Below, in pieces: positions 37,114-46,263 of a DNA stretch of 46,263 nt (the stretch's first letter is position 1; each line of letters opens with the position of its first letter). This stretch comes from Candidatus Dojkabacteria bacterium. GTDB taxonomy: Bacteria > Patescibacteriota > Dojkabacteria > B142 > WJKM01. The stretch lies in the NCBI GenBank assembly GCA_014729085.1, contig WJKM01000011.1:1-46263 (forward strand), read 5' to 3'. A program made the translations under genes and the position numbers. The notes below the pieces were generated by a model. That model searched no databases. It saw only the letters and a list, made by a program, of their open reading frames with translations, and was not told the DNA's origin.

Positions 37114-38667
37114 CTATAATTCAACCTCTATTTCATTTGAATAAACTCCGCATGCTCCTCCTAGATACTCACATACTCTCACATAGTATGTTCCAGCGCC
37201 TGAAAATGCTGTTAATGTATCCGAATCTGCACTCGGACTAGATAGATAATGGTATTTATCCCCTTCTCTGGTTGGATATTCAGGTCCAGCATTTTTTGAC
37301 CATACTACCTTAAATCCATTTTCGGAATATCCACTGGTTTCCCAAGAAATATCAGCAGTTGTACCACTCAATGTAATACTCTCTACATTTCCACTTCCTT
37401 CTTCAAGCTCAACTGTAATTTCATTTGAATAAACTCCACATGTTCCACCAAGATATTCACATACTCTTACATGGTATGTTCCAGTGCCTGAAAATGCTGT
37501 TAATACATCTGAATCTGCACTCGGACTAGATAAATAATGGTATTTATCTCCCTCTCTGGTTGGGTATTCTGGTCCGGCATTTTTTGACCATACTACTTTA
37601 AATCCATTTTCGGAATATCCATCAACCACCCAATTGATTTCTGATCCAATACCTGAAACCGTGATTGAATTTACTTCCCCTGATGGTGTTTCGCCTTTTT
37701 CTCCAAGATACATTGTGTTTACAATTACTTTTGTCGATTGAATTCTGGTTATTGAATTGTCTGGGCGAAGGTAACCATCAGAATATCCAGAAAATATTGG
37801 TTTATCAGATCCTTCTGTTGCCTGTAATACTTTCTTCATATGAGTAGAAAAAGTATGGCTATTCAAGTATGGATCCTGGAATTTGGTTTCCAGATCAAGA
37901 TTAGAATCTGAAAAATAATAAAGGCCTAGTTTCTCTAAGGTATTCATTACAATCTTAAAAGCTTGTCCACGGGTCACACTTGCTTCCGGTAGAAATTTTC
38001 CATTATCTCCCTGTAGAACACCAAGGTTTCTAAGAGTCATAATCTCTTTATAAAACGTATGTGTTTCGGGAACATCAGGAAATTGTTCGCCAGAAGTATC
38101 GTAAGGAATTTGAAAAGCCCTGACAATTACTGCGGCAAATTGCCCTCTTGTTATTGCATTCTCAGGATTGAAATATTCCCTTTCTTTGTATATTCCTTTT
38201 TCTGCAGCTTCTTCCAAGTAAACATAAAGATCGGTTGATTTATCTACGTCCTTGAAATATTCATCCTTTGTACTGTTTAAATTTATAGTTACACCTTGAC
38301 CATTGTTTTCCATACTGTAAGTTCCGCAACTTCCACCTAGATATTCACATACTCTTACATAATATTGACCATCACCGGAGAAAGGAGTCAATACAGCTCT
38401 ATCAATTGATGAGTCTGTAATATATTGGTATTTATCTCCAGAACGATTTGGATATTCAGGAGATGGATTTTGAGACCATACTACTTTAACTCCACTCTGG
38501 AGAGTTCCATCTACTTCCCACCTTACTTCGCCTGGATTACCAGTCGTATAAACCCGAATTTCATCTACTTGAGACTCTGGAGGGTTATATGTAGCAAGTA
38601 CAGTGGGAGAAACAATAAGGCCGATGAGCATCATACTCATAAATGCTGTTGTTATCTTTTTAACCAT
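37114..38667 (-). CDS. S-layer homology (SLH) domain protein with three 'KVVWS..EYP..GDKY..VRVCEYLGG' repeats
   Basis: Signal peptide; SLH-like YFKDVDKSTDLYVYLEEAAEKGIYKEREYFNPENAITRGQFAAVIVRAF, FPDVPETHTFYKEIMTLRNLGVLQGDNGKFLPEASVTRGQAFKIV, GYSDGYLRPDNSITRIQSTKVIV; one repeat before SLH, two after. Confidence 0.92.
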   Translation of the reverse strand: MVKKITTAFMSMMLIGLIVSPTVLATYNPPESQVDEIRVYTTGNPGEVRWEVDGTLQSGVKVVWSQNPSPEYPNRSGDKYQYITDSSIDRAVLTPFSGDGQYYVRVCEYLGGSCGTYSMENNGQGVTINLNSTKDEYFKDVDKSTDLYVYLEEAAEKGIYKEREYFNPENAITRGQFAAVIVRAFQIPYDTSGEQFPDVPETHTFYKEIMTLRNLGVLQGDNGKFLPEASVTRGQAFKIVMNTLEKLGLYYFSDSNLDLETKFQDPYLNSHTFSTHMKKVLQATEGSDKPIFSGYSDGYLRPDNSITRIQSTKVIVNTMYLGEKGETPSGEVNSITVSGIGSEINWVVDGYSENGFKVVWSKNAGPEYPTREGDKYHYLSSPSADSDVLTAFSGTGTYHVRVCEYLGGTCGVYSNEITVELEEGSGNVESITLSGTTADISWETSGYSENGFKVVWSKNAGPEYPTREGDKYHYLSSPSADSDTLTAFSGAGTYYVRVCEYLGGACGVYSNEIEVEL

Positions 38668-38875
38668 TGTATTAAATTAAATAAAAAATTAAATAAGGCT
38701 ATGAAGTTTTTTCTTCATACATTAATACATCTTCTTTCTTTATTTTAAATTACACTTTTTTATATTTTTTGTATTTATATCCAAAATAGATTAAATGATC
38801 TGCTTTACTACTTAAATCCTTTTGGATAAAATTGAGAGCAACTTCCTGTAAATTAAACTCTTATCTTCCTAAGTC

Positions 38876-40369
38876 ATGGGAAAGAAAAATTTTTTCCAGA
38901 ATAAAAAGAACATATTATTTCTTATACTTACGATAATACTGATTTGTTGCATTTGTTCCTCCTGTTTTTTCCTGCTTGGATTATCCAATTCCCTCCCTGA
39001 GGATATACAAACAAGTTTTAATGATCAAAAACAAAATATTTCTCAGACCTATCAATTAGATGAAATTGTTAAAAAAGAGAATACTTTTACACTTTACAAA
39101 GAAAGCGGGAAAGTATTATATAAAAAGGAGGATGGAAAATTTTCAGAACTAAAAAATGATGAAATTACCTTACCTAACTACACTACCATAAAAACAGAAA
39201 ATGGTCAGGCGCATGTTATTTTCTCAGATAATTCTATGCTTTCAATCGATAGAAATACCGAAATAATTGTTAGTTACGAACAGGAGGAAAAAATTATAGA
39301 ACAAATCATTGGTAATACCTGGCATAGAATCCAAAAACTGACTGACAAGGAAGAATACACCGTTCAAACAACTAATACCTACGCAACTGTTAGAGGTACA
39401 AAATTTGGTTTAAACGTGAAATCAAATCAAACAACTTTAATAGGTGTAATTGAAGATGAAGTAAGTGTTAAAACAATGGAAGGTTCAAAAGATAATATGA
39501 AATGGTCAGAACCTCAAACTCTAGATGAAAATAAAGTTCTCATTAAAAAACAATATACAGATCCTGAAATTATTGATGTGTCGGCCAAATTCGAATCTTC
39601 CTGCTGGTATAGAAAAAATAAGTTTATTGACAAACTATACGACGAAGAGCTTGATAACTTATCTAATATTGAATTAATTAAACATATTTCAAAGACTTAC
39701 CAGCCTCCCCAAGAATGTATTGAAGAATCTAGCGTAGGAACAACAAGTTCACAAACAAATTCCGAAATTACTGAAGATGAAGAAATTATTTGCGAACAAC
39801 CTACAGAAGATATACAGGTTTGGTGGTGCGTTCAAAGTATTGAATATGAAGAAGCTAGAAAGTGTTATATTTCTTTATATGGCGACCCTGATATACAATG
39901 TAATGAACCTACTCCTCAAGAAGCTTGTGATTATCCACTAACCCCTCTTGAGGACTGGTGGTGCGAGGATGGCCAACTCTATGAAGAATATAGAATCTGT
40001 TATGAAAGTCTGAATGGAGCTCCAGATATAGACTGCGCAAGTATACTTGGAGACCAAACATGCTATTATCCCGAAATTCAGATAGAAGAATGGTGGTGTA
40101 TGGAAGAAGCAATTTATCAAGAGTATAGAGACTGTTACCTAACGACAAATAACGATCCTGGTATCCAGTGTCAAATAGAACCAACTCAAGAATCTTGCTA
40201 TTACCCTGAATATCCACCCGAGGAATGGTGGTGTTCAACTGATCCTATATATGAAGACTACAGAAATTGTTACATCTCTTTATATGGGGACCCAAATATT
40301 GATTGTCAATTGTATACCACAGAAGATATACAATATTACTGTGATCCTGAGATTGATCCAAATTGTTAA
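38876..40369 (+). CDS. FecR-domain membrane-anchored protein with four C-terminal Trp/Cys-rich repeats
   Basis: N-terminal TM; TIKTENGQAHVIFSDNSMLSIDRNTEIIV..YTVQTTNTYATVRGTKFGLNV (FecR-like); four EWWCx(n)YxEYRxCY..GDPxIxC units. Confidence 0.85.
   Translation: MGKKNFFQNKKNILFLILTIILICCICSSCFFLLGLSNSLPEDIQTSFNDQKQNISQTYQLDEIVKKENTFTLYKESGKVLYKKEDGKFSELKNDEITLPNYTTIKTENGQAHVIFSDNSMLSIDRNTEIIVSYEQEEKIIEQIIGNTWHRIQKLTDKEEYTVQTTNTYATVRGTKFGLNVKSNQTTLIGVIEDEVSVKTMEGSKDNMKWSEPQTLDENKVLIKKQYTDPEIIDVSAKFESSCWYRKNKFIDKLYDEELDNLSNIELIKHISKTYQPPQECIEESSVGTTSSQTNSEITEDEEIICEQPTEDIQVWWCVQSIEYEEARKCYISLYGDPDIQCNEPTPQEACDYPLTPLEDWWCEDGQLYEEYRICYESLNGAPDIDCASILGDQTCYYPEIQIEEWWCMEEAIYQEYRDCYLTTNNDPGIQCQIEPTQESCYYPEYPPEEWWCSTDPIYEDYRNCYISLYGDPNIDCQLYTTEDIQYYCDPEIDPNC
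39821..40345 (+). repeat. Four in-frame WWC repeats of exact 135-nt (45-aa) period
   Basis: TGG TGG TG(C/T) at 39821, 39956, 40091 and 40226, each 135 nt apart. Confidence 0.93.
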
Positions 40370-40419
40370 ACTGATAAAAATTTATATTAACAACATTTAT
40401 ATTTAGATATATTTTATAC

Positions 40420-41199
40420 ATGAATTCTGATTATCTTAAAATAGCAATCCTCCTTGCATATAAGGCAGGTAAAATCATCATTAAAAATTTCCGTTCTGAT
40501 ATTGAGGTTAGCTGGAAAAAAGACACGTCGCCTGTTACAAAAGCTGATCTTGAGATCAACAAGTTAGTTATTAGGGAAATAAATAAAAACTATCCTACCC
40601 ATTCAATCCTAGCTGAAGAAGAAAGCGACTTACATGAAAATTCTGAATTTCTATGGGTATGCGATCCGATTGATGGTACTTATCCTTTCTCATATGGTGT
40701 CCCCACCTGTGTATTCTCTTTAGCATTAGTTAAAGAAGGAGAACCAATACTTGGAGTAATATTCGATCCTTTTCTAAATCGTCTCTATACCGCAGAAAAA
40801 GACAAAGGCGCATATCTTAATAATAAAAGAATTAAGGTATCTTCAACCAAAGATTTAGAAAAAAGTCTTATTGGAATTTGCCATTGGAAAGGATCCGGCT
40901 TTAATATCCTAAAATTTGTTGATAATTTCAGATCTACGATCAATGTACAATCAACTATATACATGGGTTCTCTAGTAGCAGCCGGATCTTTAGATGCAAA
41001 TATATTTCCCGGAAAAAATGCACATGACACAGCCACACAAAAAATAATAATCGAAGAAGCCGGGGGAAAAGTAACAGATATCTTAGGAAAACCACAAAAA
41101 TACGACAAAGAAGTGAATGGAATTCTTGCAACTAATTCGCATTTACATGCAGATATTTTGGAAATTATTGCTACTTCTAATAATATATCCCTTGATTAA
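40420..41199 (+). CDS. Inositol monophosphatase / CysQ superfamily phosphatase
   Basis: DTSPVTKADLEINK..ILAEEESD..FLWVCDPIDGTYPFSYG..HDTATQKIIIEEAGGKVTD. Confidence 0.9.
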   Translation: MNSDYLKIAILLAYKAGKIIIKNFRSDIEVSWKKDTSPVTKADLEINKLVIREINKNYPTHSILAEEESDLHENSEFLWVCDPIDGTYPFSYGVPTCVFSLALVKEGEPILGVIFDPFLNRLYTAEKDKGAYLNNKRIKVSSTKDLEKSLIGICHWKGSGFNILKFVDNFRSTINVQSTIYMGSLVAAGSLDANIFPGKNAHDTATQKIIIEEAGGKVTDILGKPQKYDKEVNGILATNSHLHADILEIIATSNNISLD

Positions 41200-41201
41200 T
41201 C

Positions 41202-41678
41202 ATGTTACCTAAAAAACATACAAAAGTTTTAAAATTCATTGCCGAAAAACTTAATAACACTAATATCAATTGGATCGTAGTTGGAAGTACAAATCTAGCT
41301 ATGCAGGGAGTCGATATCGAACCTAATGATATAGATATATTAACCGACAAAAAAGGTGCCTTTGAAATTGAAAAAATTTTGCAAGATTTTGTTACCAAAC
41401 CAGTTAAATATTCAGAAAATAAAAAATTTAGATCATATTATGGAATATTAAAAATTGAAGATATAGAAATTGAAATAATGGGAGACCTGGTAAATAAAAA
41501 AGCCATTGGCGATCTTTGGAATGAAACTAGAGGATTTGTAGGAAAAATTTACTTTAATTTAATAGGGACTAAAATTCCAGTTAACACTTTGGAAAAGGAA
41601 CTGTCTGCATATAAAAAAATCGGGCGAGAAAAAAAAGTAGATAAAATACAGGCTTTTATTAATCATAATGAAAAATAA
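41202..41678 (+). CDS. Nucleotidyltransferase-fold protein
   Basis: NINWIVVGSTNLAMQGVDIEPNDIDILTDKKG (GS...DxD-type motif). Confidence 0.7.
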   Translation: MLPKKHTKVLKFIAEKLNNTNINWIVVGSTNLAMQGVDIEPNDIDILTDKKGAFEIEKILQDFVTKPVKYSENKKFRSYYGILKIEDIEIEIMGDLVNKKAIGDLWNETRGFVGKIYFNLIGTKIPVNTLEKELSAYKKIGREKKVDKIQAFINHNEK

Positions 41679-41702
41679 ATTATTTGTTATTACTCGACTT
41701 AA

Positions 41703-42326
41703 ATGAAAAAAATTCAAAAACTCATATTCTTACTAATTATTATGGGTACTTTGACTGGATGTTCCCAAACAAACGACAATGTCTTAAACCAAACTAATAC
41801 AATTCCTACTCAAACAGATGAAATCCAGTATGAAGAATACGATTCCATTCAAACACTTCAGAATAAAAAAGATGAACTTTTAATCTCTTTTACCAATCCT
41901 GACATTCCAGATGATGTCCAAACTCTAAATATATCCCCCGCAGTAGAATATTTGGATGATAAAATTCCTGGTAAAACCTTGATTGAAACATTAACAATTC
42001 AAGCTCCTAAAAATACTTTCTGGGAGGTAAAAGTAATAGACTTTGATCTTGATAGGCAAAATTGTGATAATCGAACTCCTATAATTGGAGAATCCAGTTC
42101 CAATTCAGCCAGGAATTGGGTATCTCTTGAGGACCAAGGTAGGAAAGAAAACGGTAAGAATGAAATTGGAGTAATTATTGATATACCACCAAAAGCAATT
42201 AAAAAAACATATTGGTTTGGTATTCAAGTACAAGAAATTAATGATCAAAAAACAATTGTGTCTAGCGCAGTGGCCCTTTATTTTGTAACAGTTGGCAACG
42301 AGAGATCGGAACAATGCCTTAAATAA
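41703..42326 (+). CDS. Putative lipoprotein of unknown function
   Basis: Signal peptide with lipobox-like GTLTGCSQT. Confidence 0.65.
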   Translation: MKKIQKLIFLLIIMGTLTGCSQTNDNVLNQTNTIPTQTDEIQYEEYDSIQTLQNKKDELLISFTNPDIPDDVQTLNISPAVEYLDDKIPGKTLIETLTIQAPKNTFWEVKVIDFDLDRQNCDNRTPIIGESSSNSARNWVSLEDQGRKENGKNEIGVIIDIPPKAIKKTYWFGIQVQEINDQKTIVSSAVALYFVTVGNERSEQCLK

Positions 42327-42423
42327 GCTTAGAAAACTTTCTAGCTAAATTTTCTTTTTATACTAATCGTAAATGAAAGATTGAAATTATGTATTAACTT
42401 AATGAAACCCTTGTGCTGGGACC

Positions 42424-42478
42424 AAATCAAAAGTCCGATTGGCCGACTAAAGGGAGAGACAATCGGACATTTTGATTT
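42424..42478. terminator. Long bulged hairpin between convergent genes; probable bidirectional terminator or structured RNA
   Basis: aaatcaaaa-gtccgattg / caatcggac-a-ttttgattt: 18 bp with one bulge, 18-nt loop. Confidence 0.65.
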
Positions 42479-42502
42479 AAGAGCAGTATATATGAAATAG
42501 TC

Positions 42503-43768
42503 TCAATTTAATGTTTTGCTGACTTTTGCTATATTTTTCCCAGCGACCCAACCTGAACTCCATGCCCATGACAGATTGTAACCGCCGATATCACCGTCAA
42601 CATTCAACACCTCACCGACAAAGTATAGCCCTCTAATTTTTTTGGATTCTAAGGTATATTCCGAAATTTCATGAGTGTTGATTCCTCCTGCTGTAAATTC
42701 TGCCTGATCCCAGCTTTTTGTCGAAATAATTTTCATTTCCAAATAAGATAAAGTATCGACAATTAATTTTTCCTCTTTCTTACTCAAATCCTTATTTTTC
42801 TTCTTTTCATTTATTTTTAAATACTTAAGTAAAACTTTTGCGATCTTGTTCTTCACTAACCCATATAAACTAAAAAGAACATCCTGATTTGGCCTTCTAC
42901 TCCACCTTCTAATAAGTTTATTATAAAGCTCATCTCTACTATACATAGGCAAGAGATCGATTGTTACGATACAAGCACTTCCTTTCTCTCTATTTATTCT
43001 GATTGAAATCTCCCTTGAAATTTGTAATATTGCCGGACCAGACAAACCATATCTAGTAAACAATATTTCATCCTGACTCGTTTGTGGTTTCTTCTCTCTG
43101 ATATACGAAGTTACTTTGGCCTCCGTTCTAATTCCTGCAAGTCTTTTAACAATCCAATGATTAGTTTCCAATGGTACAGCAACAGGTACTGGCTCAATGA
43201 TATTATGCTTGTAGCTGGATGCCAAACGATAACCAAAGTCGTTTGCTCCAATTTGCGGATAAGATATTCCCCCAGTTGCTATTACAATAAACTCAGCTTT
43301 ATACGATTTTTCTTCTGATATTAATTCAAATGTATTATCATTTTGTTTTACATCTTTGATTTTTGTTGACAGAAACAATTCCACACCTAATTTATTAAGC
43401 TCACTTAGCAGGAGTTCAACTACTGTTCTTGATTCGTTCGTAATTGGATAAATCTTCCCGGACTTTTTACCTTCTTTGAATTCTTCATACATCTCAACTC
43501 CAATATCTTTAAAAAAATGAATAATTTCATCTTTTTTAAATTGATTAATAACAGTTCCAATAAATTTTTGTGTTGCTCCATGAAAATTTTTTGATTCAAT
43601 ACTGCTATTAGTGAGATTGCATCGTCCTGCACCTGAGACTAATATTTTTTTACCGATTTCTTCCAGTGCTTCAAAAATTTGGACATTTAAATCTGGGTTT
43701 TGTCTTTTAGCAGAAATTGCAGCCATTATTCCTGCTGCTCCTCCGCCTATAATTGCTAGATTTTGCAT
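42503..43768 (-). CDS. HI0933/YhiN-family FAD-dependent flavoprotein
   Basis: NLAIIGGGAAGIMAAISAKR..GKKILVSGAGRCNLTNSS..FTAGGINTHEIS..GLYFVGEVLNVDGDIGGYNLSWAWSSGWVAGKNIA. Confidence 0.95.
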   Translation of the reverse strand: MQNLAIIGGGAAGIMAAISAKRQNPDLNVQIFEALEEIGKKILVSGAGRCNLTNSSIESKNFHGATQKFIGTVINQFKKDEIIHFFKDIGVEMYEEFKEGKKSGKIYPITNESRTVVELLLSELNKLGVELFLSTKIKDVKQNDNTFELISEEKSYKAEFIVIATGGISYPQIGANDFGYRLASSYKHNIIEPVPVAVPLETNHWIVKRLAGIRTEAKVTSYIREKKPQTSQDEILFTRYGLSGPAILQISREISIRINREKGSACIVTIDLLPMYSRDELYNKLIRRWSRRPNQDVLFSLYGLVKNKIAKVLLKYLKINEKKKNKDLSKKEEKLIVDTLSYLEMKIISTKSWDQAEFTAGGINTHEISEYTLESKKIRGLYFVGEVLNVDGDIGGYNLSWAWSSGWVAGKNIAKVSKTLN

Positions 43769-43952
43769 AATTAGTATTGTAATTTAATATATAGATTTTA
43801 ACATTACTCCATTGGCATTATTAACGGTATGTTTTCCCTATAATTCTAAATATTGTATTGGAATATTCACATAGTAAACTCCTAAAGAATATACATCACC
43901 TTATTTTCTCGTTATAATTAACTAATTTCTTAATTTCTGACCATCTTCAACT

Positions 43953-44636
43953 ATGGAATACTCCGAAGTGATCCAGCTGCTCAAATCCAAATATAATTCC
44001 AAGAATGTAAAAGGTTTGACAAAAGCAGGTATTAATCCTCAAAATGCACTCGGTATAAGGATTCCAGAATTAAGAAAACTTGCAAAAGAAATCGGAAAAA
44101 ACCACAAATTGGCCCTTAAACTTTGGGATTCTAAAATTCACGAAGCAAGAATTCTAGCCAGTATGATAGATGATCCGGAGCAAGTTTCAGAAAGACAGAT
44201 GGAAGTTTGGACTAAAGACTTTAACTCTTGGGATCTCTGTGATCAGGTATGTATGAACTTATATAAATATACAGACTTCGCATGGGATAAAGCAAAAGAA
44301 TGGACAGAAAGAAAAGAAGAATTTGTAAAAAGAGCAGGTTTTGCGTTAATGGCAACTCTTGCGGTTGGAAATAAAGATATAAAAAACAATAAATATCTAC
44401 AATACACAAAAGTAATAAAGCAAGGCTCAACTGACGATAGAAATTTTGTAAAAAAAGCCGTCAACTGGGCAATCAGACAAATTGGAAAAAGGAATATTGG
44501 TCTTAATAAAGAAATGATTAAACTTGCAAAAGAAATACAAACTCTCGACTCGAAAGCTGCAAAATGGATAGCAAAAGATGCAATCAAAGAACTGCAAAGT
44601 AAAAAAATACAAGCTCGCTTAAAAAAGAAAAAATAA
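43953..44636 (+). CDS. DNA alkylation repeat (AlkD-like) protein
   Basis: GIRIPELRKLAKEIGKNHKLALKLWDSKIHEARILASMIDDPEQV..WDLCDQVCMNL..DDRNFVKKAVNWAIRQIGKRN. Confidence 0.92.
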   Translation: MEYSEVIQLLKSKYNSKNVKGLTKAGINPQNALGIRIPELRKLAKEIGKNHKLALKLWDSKIHEARILASMIDDPEQVSERQMEVWTKDFNSWDLCDQVCMNLYKYTDFAWDKAKEWTERKEEFVKRAGFALMATLAVGNKDIKNNKYLQYTKVIKQGSTDDRNFVKKAVNWAIRQIGKRNIGLNKEMIKLAKEIQTLDSKAAKWIAKDAIKELQSKKIQARLKKKK

Positions 44637-44656
44637 ATTAACATATACAAATTCCA

Positions 44657-45913
44657 ATGGATAGTTATGACATAAAAGATATTTCTTTAGCAAAAGCCGG
44701 TTCAGAAAGAATTGAATGGGCAGAAAAAGATATGCCGGTACTTAGAAAAATCCGACAAAGATTTGAAAAAACAAAACCTCTTCAGGGTCTGATCATTGGT
44801 GCATGCCTTCATGTGACTACTGAAACAGCAAATTTAGCAATAACTTTAAAAAAAGGCGGGGCTAAACTATTTTTATGTGCATCCAATCCCCTTTCAACCC
44901 AAGATGATGTCGCCGCCTCTCTAGTAAAACACCATAAAATTTCAGTCTTTGCAATTAAGGGTGAAGATAATAAGATCTATTACAGTCACATAAACAGAGT
45001 CATAGATGCAAAACCCGATATTACAATGGATGATGGTGCTGATCTTGTCTCCACTATACACACAAAAAGAAAAAATTGTCTTAAAAATATTATTGGGGGG
45101 ACAGAAGAAACGACTACTGGTGTAATAAGATTAAAAGCTATGGCGAAGGATCATGAACTAAAATATCCTATTATAGCCGTAAACGATGCGATGACTAAGC
45201 ATTTTTTCGATAATAGATATGGAACAGGTCAATCCACAATTGATGGTATTGTAAGAGCGACAAATCGTCTTATTGCCGGCTCCACTTTTGTTATGGCCGG
45301 ATATGGATGGTGCGGAAGAGGAATTGCTAACAAGGCTCGGGGATCAGGAGCAAACGTAATTGTAACAGAAGTTGATCCAGTTAAAGCTCTTGAAGCAAAA
45401 CTCGATGGCTTTAGAGTAATGAAGATGATAGATGCAGCTAAGCAAGCTGATTTTGTTTGTACTTCAACTGGTGATATTAATGTGGTTGACAAACAACACT
45501 TTAAGGTAATGAAAAACGAATGCATACTTTGCAATAGCGGACATTTTAATGTAGAAATCAATATTGAAGCTCTTGAAAATCTTGCAAAATCCAAAAAAGA
45601 GTTAAAAAACTTCGTATCTGAATATAATCTTGGAAATAAAAGAATATATCTACTTGCAGGGGGAAGGCTTATCAACCTTTCTGCTGCCGAAGGACACCCT
45701 GCCTGTGTTATGGACATGAGTTTTGCAAATCAGGCATTAAGTGCCGAATATCTAGTAGAAAACGCATCTAATTTGGAACCTGATGTCTTTACTATTTCAG
45801 AAAAAATTGACAAAGAAATAGCTTCGATAAAACTAGATGAAATGGGAGTCGAAATTGATAAATTGACAAAAGAACAGAAAAAGTATCTAGAAAGCTGGAG
45901 CTTAGGAACCTAA
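44657..45913 (+). CDS. ahcY: Adenosylhomocysteinase
   Basis: [104 protein letters not shown]. Confidence 0.97.
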   Translation: MDSYDIKDISLAKAGSERIEWAEKDMPVLRKIRQRFEKTKPLQGLIIGACLHVTTETANLAITLKKGGAKLFLCASNPLSTQDDVAASLVKHHKISVFAIKGEDNKIYYSHINRVIDAKPDITMDDGADLVSTIHTKRKNCLKNIIGGTEETTTGVIRLKAMAKDHELKYPIIAVNDAMTKHFFDNRYGTGQSTIDGIVRATNRLIAGSTFVMAGYGWCGRGIANKARGSGANVIVTEVDPVKALEAKLDGFRVMKMIDAAKQADFVCTSTGDINVVDKQHFKVMKNECILCNSGHFNVEINIEALENLAKSKKELKNFVSEYNLGNKRIYLLAGGRLINLSAAEGHPACVMDMSFANQALSAEYLVENASNLEPDVFTISEKIDKEIASIKLDEMGVEIDKLTKEQKKYLESWSLGT

Positions 45914-45936
45914 ATATTAGTAATTACCTAAAATAT

Positions 45937-46263
45937 ATGGCTAACAATAATATTGAGATAGAGATCAAGTTGCCTATCTCTAAAAAACAATCGGAGGAAC
46001 TAATCAGAAAATTAGGCCAATCATCCAAAAAAATTGGGACATCAAGACAAATTGATGATTACTATACCCCTCCACACAAAAACTTTTTTAAACCTGATCC
46101 TCCCGTTGAATATCTCAGAATTAGAAAATCCCAAAAAGGTGATAGTTTTAATTACAAATATTGGTATACAAATAAAAAAGGAGTTTCAACCCATTGTGAT
46201 GAGTACGAAACTGTTATTAAAAATGTCCAAGAGTTAGAGAAAATTTTAAAAGTTCTGAAATTT
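45937..46263 (+). CDS. CYTH-domain protein (CyaB/thiamine-triphosphatase-like), truncated by window end
   Basis: Own translation: MANNNIEIEIKLPISKKQSEELIRKLGQSSKKIGTSRQIDDYYTPPHKNFFKPDPPVEYLRIRKSQKGDSFNYKYWYTNKKG...; ExExK motif, YLRIR; no stop before window end. Confidence 0.82.
   Translation, partial: MANNNIEIEIKLPISKKQSEELIRKLGQSSKKIGTSRQIDDYYTPPHKNFFKPDPPVEYLRIRKSQKGDSFNYKYWYTNKKGVSTHCDEYETVIKNVQELEKILKVLKF

Noticed and set aside
41202-41678. MNT-type antitoxin of a toxin-antitoxin pair
   Set aside because: No HEPN-like partner next to it; neighbours are an IMPase-family enzyme and a lipoprotein.
45229-45717. 162-aa minus-strand ORF opposite ahcY
   Set aside because: Antisense shadow of a highly conserved CDS.
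46034-46237. ORF track entry of 67 aa on + strand
   Set aside because: It is out of frame with the CYTH ORF from 45937, which runs open to the window end with clear ExExK and YLRIR motifs.
1-46263. Alternative genetic code (TGA as Gly, as in Gracilibacteria/SR1)
   Set aside because: TGA ends several well-defined ORFs (for example the Wzt-like gene at 15386-15388) and no family-supported gene needs in-frame TGA.
1-46263. tRNA, rRNA, phage or transposon genes
   Set aside because: Intergenic gaps are short and AT-rich; no cloverleaf, rRNA, integrase, transposase or phage structural motif was recognised, though a tRNAscan/Infernal run would be needed to exclude them.

Overview
AT-rich bacterial window with standard-code reading frames. 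Gene content and style suggest a Patescibacteria/CPR-like genome, but this is inference and cannot be proven from the window. About 0.4-25 kb is a surface-glycan biosynthesis locus. It holds GT2 glycosyltransferases (one paired with a DUF2304 protein), an RffA/WecE-type aminotransferase, a divergent DegT-like protein, WbqC-like and WcbI-like proteins, a SAM methyltransferase, a Wzm/Wzt-type ABC exporter pair, Gmd, RmlA (long type), RmlB and an epimerase/reductase. The locus encodes five proteins with PAPS-sulfotransferase signatures; one is a 1044-aa sulfotransferase-GT2-GT4 fusion. About 8-10 kb downstream lie a Sat-CysC fusion (PAPS synthesis) and a CysQ-like PAP phosphatase, and no sulfate-reduction gene is visible. 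The main hypothesis is a dedicated glycan-sulfation system. The reductase next to RmlA/RmlB resembles the plant/giant-virus bifunctional 3,5-epimerase/4-reductase (NRS/ER), which would explain why no RmlC is seen. The rest of the window (25-42 kb) is rich in anchored or secreted proteins: a pilin-like tandem pair, DUF3160, an SLH protein with 'EYLGG' repeats, and a FecR protein with four WWC repeats of exactly 135 nt period. It ends with an HI0933-family flavoprotein, AlkD-like protein, S-adenosylhomocysteinase and a truncated CYTH protein. No tRNA, rRNA, CRISPR or transposase was recognised. All family assignments are by eye from protein motifs; no searches were run.
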